A stretch of 46,237 nt of DNA from a virus. The number at the start of each line of letters is the position of its first letter. Position 1 is the stretch's first letter. Position numbers and translations under genes: made by a program. Below are positions 16,968 through 23,164 of this stretch, piece by piece. The stretch spans positions 1-46,237 of the IMG/VR virus record IMGVR_UViG_3300044998_001030; one strand, given 5' to 3'. The notes beneath the pieces were generated by a model, which had not been told where the DNA came from, ran no database searches, and saw nothing but the letters and a program-made list of their open reading frames with translations.

Positions 16968-17953
16968 TAGATATTATCCCCTTTGCTTATTTCATTTAGG
17001 ATATCATCCATTGAAATGAGATTGATGTCTTCAAATAAATTGAATGGAATAACCTCAGTTGTTCCATAAATTTCAGTTAAAAATTTCACAAAATTTTTCC
17101 GTGAATAATAAGCACGGAGTGTTCCATAAATTTTTTCTGCTTCTTGTTTGTTGTGTTGATATTCATTATGAAAAATAAACCATTCACCGTGAGCATATTC
17201 TTGAACAATCAGAATTTTTTGTTTTACAATAGAAAACAAATTGAACGACCCATCAAAATCGGAATGATGAAATATAATATTTTCATCATTAATATTCATA
17301 AATTTTAATGGTTCGTTTCCATGTATATTATAGCTCCCAAGTAGTTTTGTTCTAATATTATTTACAAAAATTGAATAAAAACGGAAAAAATTAGAATATT
17401 TAAAATATCTTTCTTGTACTATTTCATTATTTCCGGAGATGGTCAAATCATTAATAAACATATTCAAAGATTTTTTGATGTCTTCTAAGGAAGTTACCGA
17501 CAAATCAAAAGTAGAAATTGCTCCCAATAAAGGAAGCATAAAATGAATTTTACAAGCAGTTTGTTTGTTAGTTTCAACAAGGATATGGTCAAAATGAGGA
17601 TAATCTACAGAAGAAAAGAAAGAAGAAATACTAAAAAAGTCACGATTCAAATAATTTAAAGATGATGAAAAAATTACATCTAATGGAATGAAAATATTTA
17701 ATTCATTATTACTTTTAAAAAAGCAGCCCAAGTTATCATGCGACAAATTATGCAATGCTAAATAGAAATTTTCATAATAGTTTAAAATATTTGATTTGGG
17801 TTGATGGGTGTTGACAGAAAACGAATAATAATGAAATTTATTAAAAAATTCTTGACGAGAAAATGTTTCTTCTTTTTGTGTTGATGAAAATATTGTTATT
17901 TTTTCTACGTCAATTGGTAAAACTGATAGGTTATCAGATAGCGAAAAGATCAT
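16967..17953 (-). CDS. Unknown protein, paralog B of tandem pair
   Basis: This 328-residue paralog of the following gene shares QEYAHGEWFIFHNE and TTEVIPFNLFED near the C-terminus. The conserved EYAHG block, with an invariant His and two acidic residues, is the best candidate for a functional site. AAGGAAA precedes the ATG. The pair looks like a tandem gene duplication that has diverged to moderate identity. Function unknown. Confidence 0.75.
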   Translation of the reverse strand: MIFSLSDNLSVLPIDVEKITIFSSTQKEETFSRQEFFNKFHYYSFSVNTHQPKSNILNYYENFYLALHNLSHDNLGCFFKSNNELNIFIPLDVIFSSSLNYLNRDFFSISSFFSSVDYPHFDHILVETNKQTACKIHFMLPLLGAISTFDLSVTSLEDIKKSLNMFINDLTISGNNEIVQERYFKYSNFFRFYSIFVNNIRTKLLGSYNIHGNEPLKFMNINDENIIFHHSDFDGSFNLFSIVKQKILIVQEYAHGEWFIFHNEYQHNKQEAEKIYGTLRAYYSRKNFVKFLTEIYGTTEVIPFNLFEDINLISMDDILNEISKGDNI

Positions 17954-17970
17954 TTTTATTATTTTTCCTT

Positions 17971-18414
17971 TTAATATAATGTTGCTTCATATTGTTCATT
18001 TTTAAATAGGCTTTCTGCGTGCAATTCATCTACGGTGTAGTAGACATCCTTGATTTGAAATTCAAGGATAGCCTTCATGCAGCCTTGGCACGGCTTTGCG
18101 TTCCCATAAACCCAAACGTTCGGGAAATTTGATGAAAAACTGCGAACGCGACACACATAAAGGTAGCTGCGCCGGAGAACGTCAACGGTTACTTCTCCCA
18201 GAGCGTTCTTGATAGCAGCCGTTTCTGCATGGAAAAAAATTGCTTCTGGATTTTTTGCAAATTTCAATTGAAAAGGGTTGCTCTTGTAGTGAGCAACCCC
18301 GAATGAAATGATCCGATTTTTATGAACAACGCAAGCGGCCACCTTCACGCCCGCGCAGCGGGGAGTAGCGATTGCCACTCCCCGCAAGGTCTCCATGATT
18401 CTATACTTAAACAT
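17971..18414 (-). CDS. Cytidine/dCMP deaminase-family protein
   Basis: Zinc-binding motifs of the deaminase superfamily are present: H62-A-E64 and P108-C109-x-x-C112, separated by about 45 residues. T4 dCMP deaminase (cd) feeds dUMP to thymidylate synthesis, and a comparable nucleotide-pool role is possible, but the protein is shorter (147 aa) and nucleic-acid editing cannot be excluded. GGAG lies 8 bases upstream of the ATG, which abuts the previous gene's stop. The gene is clearly GC-richer than its left neighbours. Confidence 0.8.
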   Translation of the reverse strand: MFKYRIMETLRGVAIATPRCAGVKVAACVVHKNRIISFGVAHYKSNPFQLKFAKNPEAIFFHAETAAIKNALGEVTVDVLRRSYLYVCRVRSFSSNFPNVWVYGNAKPCQGCMKAILEFQIKDVYYTVDELHAESLFKNEQYEATLY

Positions 18415-18792
18415 TTAGAATGCTCCTAGGGCTTTTGCCCAACGGCTAACACCGTGCCATTTGGACTTCGGAATGCTGTCCATGATCCGATCCACGAGCG
18501 GATCAAGAACTTCTTTGCAATACGCTCTACGCGCATCGTAAGGAAGCTGAATGTAAAGATCACACAACACTGGCATACACCAATGCTCTGCGTGCGGCGA
18601 AGCGTAGAAAGCGACATTGCGCCAAACGTAATAGGCCGCACCAATATCAGGATTGGTGCGCCACTGCCGCGACCAAGCTGCGGGCTTGGAGCGCTTCAGT
18701 TGCCCGTTTTTGTTGCAAATTAAAGACAAAATTCTTTCTTCCCAATCGTTCTGGGGATGATACTCAATCTTGGGCATTGATGTGGTCTTCAT
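18415..18792 (-). CDS. Hypothetical protein, 125 aa
   Basis: The protein has many Trp, His and Cys residues (PHAEHWCMPVLCDLY, KSKWHGVSRW) and no motif I can name. It is GC-rich like the deaminase it precedes, and the two form an operon with no gap. A consensus sigma70-type promoter lies immediately upstream, with only 6 bases between the -10 box and the ATG and no Shine-Dalgarno site, predicting a leaderless message. Confidence 0.75.
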   Translation of the reverse strand: MKTTSMPKIEYHPQNDWEERILSLICNKNGQLKRSKPAAWSRQWRTNPDIGAAYYVWRNVAFYASPHAEHWCMPVLCDLYIQLPYDARRAYCKEVLDPLVDRIMDSIPKSKWHGVSRWAKALGAF

Positions 18793-18798
18793 ATTTTT

Positions 18799-18827
18799 AT
18801 GATAACACGAACGATTCCTGTTGTCAA
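18799..18827 (-). promoter_or_regulatory. Sigma70-type promoter TTGACA-N17-TATCAT
   Basis: On the minus strand a perfect -35 (TTGACA, 18827-18822), a 17-base spacer and a -10 (TATCAT, 18804-18799) are followed after 6 bases by the ATG of the 125-residue gene. It is predicted to start transcription at the start codon and drive this gene and the deaminase. Confidence 0.85.
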
Positions 18828-18928
18828 GCCTTTTTTGAAAATTTTCAAATATTCAATCTCTATGGGGAAGTGGGGTATATTGGTAACGAAACGGAGAGCA
18901 GAGATGCAAGAAGGGTGCCCAGAACACT

Positions 18929-19036
18929 CTAGAATAGCCTATAACGAGCCGGAGAGGGGTTGGTAGGGGTCTGCCTAGGGGCGTTTTGCCGAACGCTTAT
19001 AGGCCATTCTAGCGCTTCATAAGCAGTTCTTATGAA
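18929..19036. other. Gene-free region with nested inverted repeats
   Basis: The 317-base gap between the divergently read unknown gene and the AT-hook gene contains strong inverted repeats. CTAGAATAGCCTATAA (18929-18944) pairs with TTATAGGCCATTCTAG (18997-19012), 15 of 16 positions Watson-Crick and one wobble or mismatch. GCGTT/AACGC (18981-18985/18992-18996) abuts the outer stem. TTCATAAG/CTTATGAA (19016-19023/19029-19036) has a 5-base loop. The region is GC-richer than most of the window. It could be a folded RNA or a DNA-level element. A weak plus-strand -10 (TATATT, 18876-18881) is the only promoter candidate. Confidence 0.5.
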
Positions 19037-19051
19037 AAGTTGAAATTTTAT

Positions 19052-19091
19052 AAAAATAAAAAGGGGAGGAAGGCCGAACGGCCTCCCTCCC
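19052..19091 (-). terminator. Rho-independent terminator of AT-hook gene
   Basis: On the minus strand a GC-rich hairpin (GGGAGG.AGGCC, loop GTTC, GGCCT.CCTCCC; one mismatch) is followed by a T-rich run (TTTTTATTTTT). It lies about 20 bases past the stop of the 148-residue gene. Confidence 0.85.
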
Positions 19092-19109
19092 TTCTGTAAT
19101 TGGGAGATA

Positions 19110-19556
19110 CTAGTGGTTGTAGATTTCCTTCAGCTCCTTCTGGAGCATCTGGGCATAACCTGCCCAGAGATTGCGATACTGTGCGGGGATCACATAGAGA
19201 CCACGAACCTTCGTGGCTCCAACCTTCACAAAATTCAGCACATAGCTCACTGGCAGCGTGAGCTGCATGATGTCGGAACGGGAGAAAATCGCCTGATTGG
19301 GGAACTCCTTGCGGAGTGCCTCAATCGTTTCTTTCATCATGAGGGAGCGGTCAAAGGCGGGACGACCCCGGCCCTTCTTGGGGGCGGGAGCCGGAATTTC
19401 GGCGGCGGGAATCGGAACTTCTTCCACTGCCGGAGCAGCGGCTGGCTCCGTGACAACAACAGCTTCCTCAGCCGCAACCTTCGTGCGACGACGGGGGGCC
19501 TTCTTCTCTTCTGCCACCGGAGCGGCAGTCATCATCTCGTTCATCGTGGTTTCCAT
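19110..19556 (-). CDS. Ala/Pro-rich protein with AT-hook motif
   Basis: Residues 1-60 are a disordered Ala/Pro/Glu/Lys tract (KKAPRRRTK, then repeats of AP/AE). They are followed by K61-G-R-G-R-P66, a textbook AT-hook core for minor-groove binding to AT-rich DNA. A C-terminal domain of about 75 residues (FPNQAIFSRSDIMQ, VSYVLNFVKVGATKVRG) may be a winged-helix-like fold. Its coding sequence is the most GC-rich in the window. It has its own consensus promoter, a 67-base leader with AAGGAG, and a strong terminator, so it is a well-expressed single gene. A nucleoid or transcription modulator is the best guess. Confidence 0.8.
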   Translation of the reverse strand: METTMNEMMTAAPVAEEKKAPRRRTKVAAEEAVVVTEPAAAPAVEEVPIPAAEIPAPAPKKGRGRPAFDRSLMMKETIEALRKEFPNQAIFSRSDIMQLTLPVSYVLNFVKVGATKVRGLYVIPAQYRNLWAGYAQMLQKELKEIYNH

Positions 19557-19629
19557 AATGTATTCTCCTTCTGAGATTTTTGAGGGTTTCTGGCTCTCTC
19601 TGCCGTTCGTCCTTCGTCCTTACATTTTC

Positions 19630-19658
19630 AGAATAGCAGGAATGAAATCCAAAGTCAA
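19630..19658 (-). promoter_or_regulatory. Sigma70-type promoter TTGACT-N17-TATTCT
   Basis: On the minus strand, -35 TTGACT (19658-19653) and -10 TATTCT (19635-19630) are separated by 17 bases. The start should be near 19623, giving a leader of about 67 bases before the AT-hook gene. The leader contains a repeated GGACGAA. Confidence 0.8.
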
Positions 19659-19689
19659 GAACTTTTTTTGTTAAACCTTCTTAATGTTG

Positions 19690-20133
19690 CTAACTCTTTG
19701 ATTTTGAAGAAGTTTTTCTTCTCGTCTTCTTCTCTATCATATACTCAGCTTCTGGAAACGCGGGCTGTTGGGCAAACTCACCATAGAATGATAAGTAGAA
19801 GTCTCTGTCTCTGTAATATGTGCGAGGATTTGCATATTTGAAGATTTCATGTTTTGTTGGAACGTACCACGCATCATATTCACTATGATAGTAGTCGTCT
19901 TTGTATAGAAGCAAATGTCCAAATTCATGAATTAATAGATGTATGCATCTCTCAATGAAACGTTTCTTTTTAAGTTTCGTTTTTTCTGGAAGTTCTAAAA
20001 TAATTACTCTTTCATCAAGAATGACTGTAGCATCTGGACTCCCGTCTTGGCAGAAAGAGTTTGTTTCTATTAATACATTTACATTCTTTTTCTTAAGATA
20101 TTTTATAAGTCTATGAAATTTTCGGTCTTGCAT
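19690..20133 (-). CDS. HEFGH zincin-fold protein
   Basis: The metalloprotease motif H69-E-F-G-H73 (IHLLIHEFGHLLLYKDD) is followed by an acidic SEYDAW segment that could supply the third ligand, an arrangement like ImmA/IrrE and other HExxH proteins. The C-terminus is very basic (KKTRRKTSSKSKS). The target is unknown. The gene is AT-rich, unlike the AT-hook gene it follows. A sigma70-like promoter lies so close that the leader would be about 4 bases; no ribosome binding site is seen. Confidence 0.75.
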   Translation of the reverse strand: MQDRKFHRLIKYLKKKNVNVLIETNSFCQDGSPDATVILDERVIILELPEKTKLKKKRFIERCIHLLIHEFGHLLLYKDDYYHSEYDAWYVPTKHEIFKYANPRTYYRDRDFYLSFYGEFAQQPAFPEAEYMIEKKTRRKTSSKSKS

Positions 20134-20143
20134 TGATGATTCT

Positions 20144-20173
20144 AGTATAGATGAGGCGGAGGCGCTAACTCAA
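20144..20173 (-). promoter_or_regulatory. Sigma70-type promoter TTGAGT-N18-TATACT
   Basis: On the minus strand, -35 TTGAGT (20173-20168), an 18-base spacer and -10 TATACT (20149-20144) are followed after 10 bases by the ATG of the HEFGH gene. Confidence 0.65.
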
Positions 20174-20220
20174 TAATTTTTTCAAGATTGAATCATTAAA
20201 GAACTTTAATGTCTTAGGGC

Positions 20221-20248
20221 TTGACATCTCAGCTGAACGTGCTATACT
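20221..20248 (+). promoter_or_regulatory. Strong sigma70-type promoter for structured RNA
   Basis: TTGACA (20221-20226), a 16-base spacer and TATACT (20243-20248) are on the plus strand. Transcription should begin near G20255, which is exactly the first base of a 7-bp closing helix. No reading frame follows, so the product is an RNA. Confidence 0.85.
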
Positions 20249-20254
20249 GAAAAT

Positions 20255-20475
20255 GTAAACGGTAGCGGCTAGAACAAAAAAAAAAACAAAACGGTTCTAG
20301 GCTGCTGTAGCGCAATAAAGCGCTCCCTGTTGCGCTAGCCAGAATACTAGCACACGTTCTGGCACGTTTACCAACGCCAATGGCGTTGCGGGGAGGGAGG
20401 AGAGCTAGCTCCTCCCGACCCTGAAGAAAAAACAAAAAAATAGCCCCCACTCAGAGTGGGGGCTATTGAATTTTG
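20255..20475 (+). ncRNA. Structured non-coding RNA, about 220 nt, unknown class
   Basis: Helices read directly from the sequence are listed here. P1 is GTAAACG (20255-20261) with CGTTTAC (20365-20371). P2 is 20262-20275 with 20294-20308, 14 pairs with one bulged G, closed by an A-rich 18-base loop. P3 is TAGCGCAA (20308-20315) with TTGCGCTA (20330-20337). P4 is GCCAGAA (20338-20344) with TTCTGGC (20357-20363). P5 is CAACGCC/GGCGTTG (20372-20388). P6 is GGGAGGAG/CTCCTCCC (20395-20416). The terminator hairpin follows. P1-P4 make a closed four-way junction with hardly any unpaired bases. No known RNA family is recognised. It lies upstream of tRNA-Arg. Confidence 0.82.
20439..20475 (+). terminator. 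Rho-independent terminator of the structured RNA
   Basis: AATAGCCCCCACT pairs with AGTGGGGGCTATT (13 bp; tight loop CAG), preceded by an A-run and followed by a T-containing tract (GAATTTTG). Weak read-through to the tRNA is possible. Confidence 0.85.
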
Positions 20476-20503
20476 TATAAATATTTGAATTTTGTATAAA
20501 TAT
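20466..20503 (+). repeat. 19-bp tandem repeat with two late promoters
   Basis: TTGAATTTTGTATAAATAT occurs twice head to tail (20466-20484, 20485-20503), identical. Each copy contains a perfect TATAAATA late promoter (20476-20483 and 20495-20502). The second ends 12 bases before tRNA-Arg, so the tRNA could be transcribed late by gp55-RNA polymerase independently of the RNA promoter upstream. Confidence 0.85.
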
Positions 20504-20514
20504 TATAAAAACAT

Positions 20515-20592
20515 GCTCCCGTAGCTCAATGTGGATAGAGCACCTGCCTTCTAAGCAGGTGGTTGCAGGTTCAAGTCCTGCCGGGAGTACCA
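20515..20592 (+). tRNA. tRNA-Arg(TCT)
   Basis: Acceptor GCTCCCG/CGGGAGT (G1-T72 wobble), D-arm with GCTCAATGTGGATAGAGC, anticodon stem CCTGC/GCAGG with loop CTTCTAA (anticodon TCT), T-arm GCAGG TTCAAGT CCTGC, discriminator A and an encoded CCA. It reads AGA/AGG codons, which are frequent in this AT-rich phage. Confidence 0.96.
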
Positions 20593-20621
20593 TCCATTCC
20601 CACCCCCCCACCTACCCACGG

Positions 20622-21779
20622 TCATCTTTGATTTAGACTCTCCACTTTTTTCCGAAGACGATTCAATTTCATATCGTATTTTTTCAACCAATTATCAAAT
20701 ACTCTTACAAACCAATTTTTGATTTTTGCAAAAATACCAGTATTTTCTTCGGCCTCGTTGAAAAATGGTGTGGCTTTAACGGTGGGCTCAAGTTGAGTAA
20801 TAGTAGTATATTTTTCAACAAGTTCATTATATTTTTCAACTAATTCTGGAAACATTTCAAGTAATTCATCCAATACCTGTTTATAAGCCACATTCTTTCT
20901 AGGAGCCGGATCTTTGGAAATTGTCAAAATCAAACTGAGAGTCTGAATTTTTCTGGTTTTCAGTTTATCTTCAGCTTGATCAAAAATATCCACAATTTTT
21001 TCGTTGCGGATGTTATCTTTGACTTCTTCTTTCAGTTCTTTGAGTCGGCGTTCGGCTTCTTCAATTTCCAATAATTTCTTGCCAATTTTTGTAAAAATTT
21101 CAGATTCTTTTCCTGTAACTTTGGCGATAACTTCTTTGCTCCCGCGTTCAATTTCTATGGCTTCTTTAAACATTTTGAAAGATTTTTTTTCAGTAATTTG
21201 TTTTTTCAGATTCATATATTCATTATAGAATTGTGTTCTTTTTGATTCTAATTTGTTAATAAAATCAGTGATTTTATCTTCCAATCCATCCAAAATTGGA
21301 TATAGAATATGTTTTCTATACCATTCTGGATTATATTCATCATCCCTTCTTCCTTCATCTCTTGTGTATTCAAGGTAATCAAGATAATCGTTTTTTTCTT
21401 CTCTGAGTTTGCTGTTATTGACATCAAATATAATATAGGGGCCAAAGGATTTGTAATCTTTTTCGGGATCATCGGACAATTCTTCATCCCAATCACGGGT
21501 TTGAATTTTTCCGGTTGAATAAAATTCAAATAATGGATTTGGTACTAGAAAACTGAGACTAAAGCGATCCACATATTTTCTGTGATCTGTAATTTCATTT
21601 TCAAACCACTCTTCCATAAATTTATTGATTTTTTCTATTTCAAATACTTTAGTAAAAGGAATAAATTTCAAAATTGATGCCAGATTAGTTAATGACAATT
21701 CTAGATTATAATAGTCTTTTGAAACTTCAGAAATTACAGCAAAAACAAATTTGTTGATATCGTCTTGATAATAAAACAC
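20622..21779 (-). CDS. Unknown protein downstream of major capsid gene
   Basis: This 385-residue protein has a GTG start with GGAG 8 bases upstream. The N-terminal 160 residues are mixed alpha/beta with acidic patches. Residues about 165-270 form a coiled coil, and the C-terminus is helical and basic. It occupies the place where T4 carries gp24 (the vertex protein, a gp23 paralog) but shows no resemblance to gp23. It has its own exact late promoter between the MCP terminator and its start. A virion or assembly role is likely from position only. Confidence 0.75.
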   Translation of the reverse strand: MFYYQDDINKFVFAVISEVSKDYYNLELSLTNLASILKFIPFTKVFEIEKINKFMEEWFENEITDHRKYVDRFSLSFLVPNPLFEFYSTGKIQTRDWDEELSDDPEKDYKSFGPYIIFDVNNSKLREEKNDYLDYLEYTRDEGRRDDEYNPEWYRKHILYPILDGLEDKITDFINKLESKRTQFYNEYMNLKKQITEKKSFKMFKEAIEIERGSKEVIAKVTGKESEIFTKIGKKLLEIEEAERRLKELKEEVKDNIRNEKIVDIFDQAEDKLKTRKIQTLSLILTISKDPAPRKNVAYKQVLDELLEMFPELVEKYNELVEKYTTITQLEPTVKATPFFNEAEENTGIFAKIKNWFVRVFDNWLKKYDMKLNRLRKKVESLNQR

Positions 21780-21804
21780 AGACGTTGCTCCTTTCGTACA
21801 TTAC

Positions 21805-21812
21805 TATTTATA
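21805..21812 (-). promoter_or_regulatory. Late promoter TATAAATA
   Basis: This is an exact T4 late consensus on the minus strand, 25 bases upstream of the GTG of the 385-residue gene and just past the MCP terminator. Confidence 0.75.
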
Positions 21813-21818
21813 AAACAA

Positions 21819-21845
21819 TTAGGGGAAGGCATTACCTTCCCCTAA
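21819..21845 (-). terminator. Terminator after major capsid gene
   Basis: On the minus strand, TTAGGGGAAGG pairs with CCTTCCCCTAA (11 bp, 5-base loop) and is followed by TTGTTTTAT. It lies 20 bases past the gp23 stop and immediately before the next late promoter. Confidence 0.85.
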
Positions 21846-21864
21846 GTTGTTTGTTTTCATTAAA

Positions 21865-23094
21865 TTACAGAATATTCTTAATTTTGACTAGTCTGTAATA
21901 ACGGTTAGATGCTTGTGTTAGTGCGCCGTTTGTGTTGTTAAATGGATTGCTGACGAGACCATAACGAGTCTTGAAAGCAATTTTTGGTTGGAATGTATTT
22001 GGATCTACTGTACGGTACATGGTTAGTGGTACATATGGACAGAAGAACAAGCCAGCATTGTATGGAACTGAACCCTTGAAACCAACAACCATAACGTCTT
22101 CTACCGATGGAGAATAGAAATAGGGGTCAATATAGACCTTAATTCTCTTATTCAACACGCCAGCGAAAGTGTTACCAGTGTCATCAACTTCTAGATCAGT
22201 AGACATTGCAGGTGCATAGTCCAACTGTCCGGCCATTGCCAGAGCAGAAGCAACGTCGGAAGAACAAATAATGATATTGCCCTTGCCCATACGGGTTCTC
22301 TTGGCGATTGCGTTGGCTTCACGCTCAGCCTGATAGAGAAGCCCCTTGAAACGTTCTACTGACCAGCGGCCATCAGAATCGGTATCTAGGTCAAAAACGC
22401 CAGCAGTTGTGGTACCAACTTGTGCGCCAGCTTCGGCGATGTAATAAATGGTACGGACAATTTCACGATTCTGTTCGGCAAGAATTTGCTGAGACAGAAT
22501 ATTTACTAATTCGGTTTCAGCATCAAGATTGTGAAGTGATTTCAAATCCTGAGCCATTTCTACTGAATACTCAGCACTCAAGGCTCTGGTTTTTGCTTCC
22601 ACGGTAATCTTTTCAATGGTCATGCCCATCTTATTGGGGACTACACCTTCACCAACGGCTGTAGTCATGCCAGTACCAGTACCAGCAAGAACATCAGATG
22701 GATGAACAGGTGAAGTTGCACCAGACCAAGATGTCAATGCTTCATTGAAAAGGGCTTCGGTATTATCGGACATGGAATTGTCAGTACCATAACGGGCACG
22801 GAGAGCAAAAATCAAACCGACTGGCTGATTGAGTGGTTGGAAACCGCAAACATCGTGAGCGATGTTATTGGGAGCCATACGACGAACCAGTTTAATCAAA
22901 ATTGGATCAAAACGAGCAATATCTGCTGTTACGTTAGCTGGCGCATCTTCTTTCAAGATAGCGAGCTGTTGCTGGTTATCGCGCTCCTGATTTTCCAGCA
23001 AAACTGCGGTTGCGGCTTTCTTGTAATAATCTTTAATTGGGGGAAGCCCCTCGTAATCAAGAATTTTTTGCCATTTTCTTACTAGATGATTCAT
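21865..23094 (-). CDS. 23: Major capsid protein gp23
   Basis: This is a T4 gp23-type HK97-fold capsid protein. The block TADIARFDPILIKLVRRMAP with APNNIAHDVCGFQPLNQPVG (residues about 56-93) matches the signature region of the family. At 409 residues it is shorter than T4 gp23 (521). ILKE49-D fits the gp21 protease cleavage rule ([IL]-x-E), so maturation would remove about 49 residues. AGGAG precedes the ATG; an exact late promoter lies 43 bases upstream and a terminator follows. Confidence 0.96.
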   Translation of the reverse strand: MNHLVRKWQKILDYEGLPPIKDYYKKAATAVLLENQERDNQQQLAILKEDAPANVTADIARFDPILIKLVRRMAPNNIAHDVCGFQPLNQPVGLIFALRARYGTDNSMSDNTEALFNEALTSWSGATSPVHPSDVLAGTGTGMTTAVGEGVVPNKMGMTIEKITVEAKTRALSAEYSVEMAQDLKSLHNLDAETELVNILSQQILAEQNREIVRTIYYIAEAGAQVGTTTAGVFDLDTDSDGRWSVERFKGLLYQAEREANAIAKRTRMGKGNIIICSSDVASALAMAGQLDYAPAMSTDLEVDDTGNTFAGVLNKRIKVYIDPYFYSPSVEDVMVVGFKGSVPYNAGLFFCPYVPLTMYRTVDPNTFQPKIAFKTRYGLVSNPFNNTNGALTQASNRYYRLVKIKNIL

Positions 23095-23137
23095 TGTCTT
23101 TTTTCTCCTATTTACTTTTGTAGTTTGGTTGTACCTT

Positions 23138-23145
23138 TATTTATA
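23138..23145 (-). promoter_or_regulatory. Late promoter TATAAATA of gp23
   Basis: This is an exact match on the minus strand in the gap between gp22 and gp23, 43 bases before the capsid ATG. Confidence 0.8.
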
Positions 23146-23164
23146 AAACTTAAATTTTTCAGAA

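Noticed and set aside
18904-18966. 20-codon reading frame with a GGAG-like site on the plus strand
   Set aside because: It runs through the inverted repeat arm, has no clear promoter or downstream gene and encodes no recognisable peptide; the pairing explains the sequence better.
19113-19574. Long plus-strand frame opposite the AT-hook gene
   Set aside because: It is a shadow of GC-rich coding sequence on the minus strand; the minus-strand gene has promoter, binding site, terminator and a recognisable motif.
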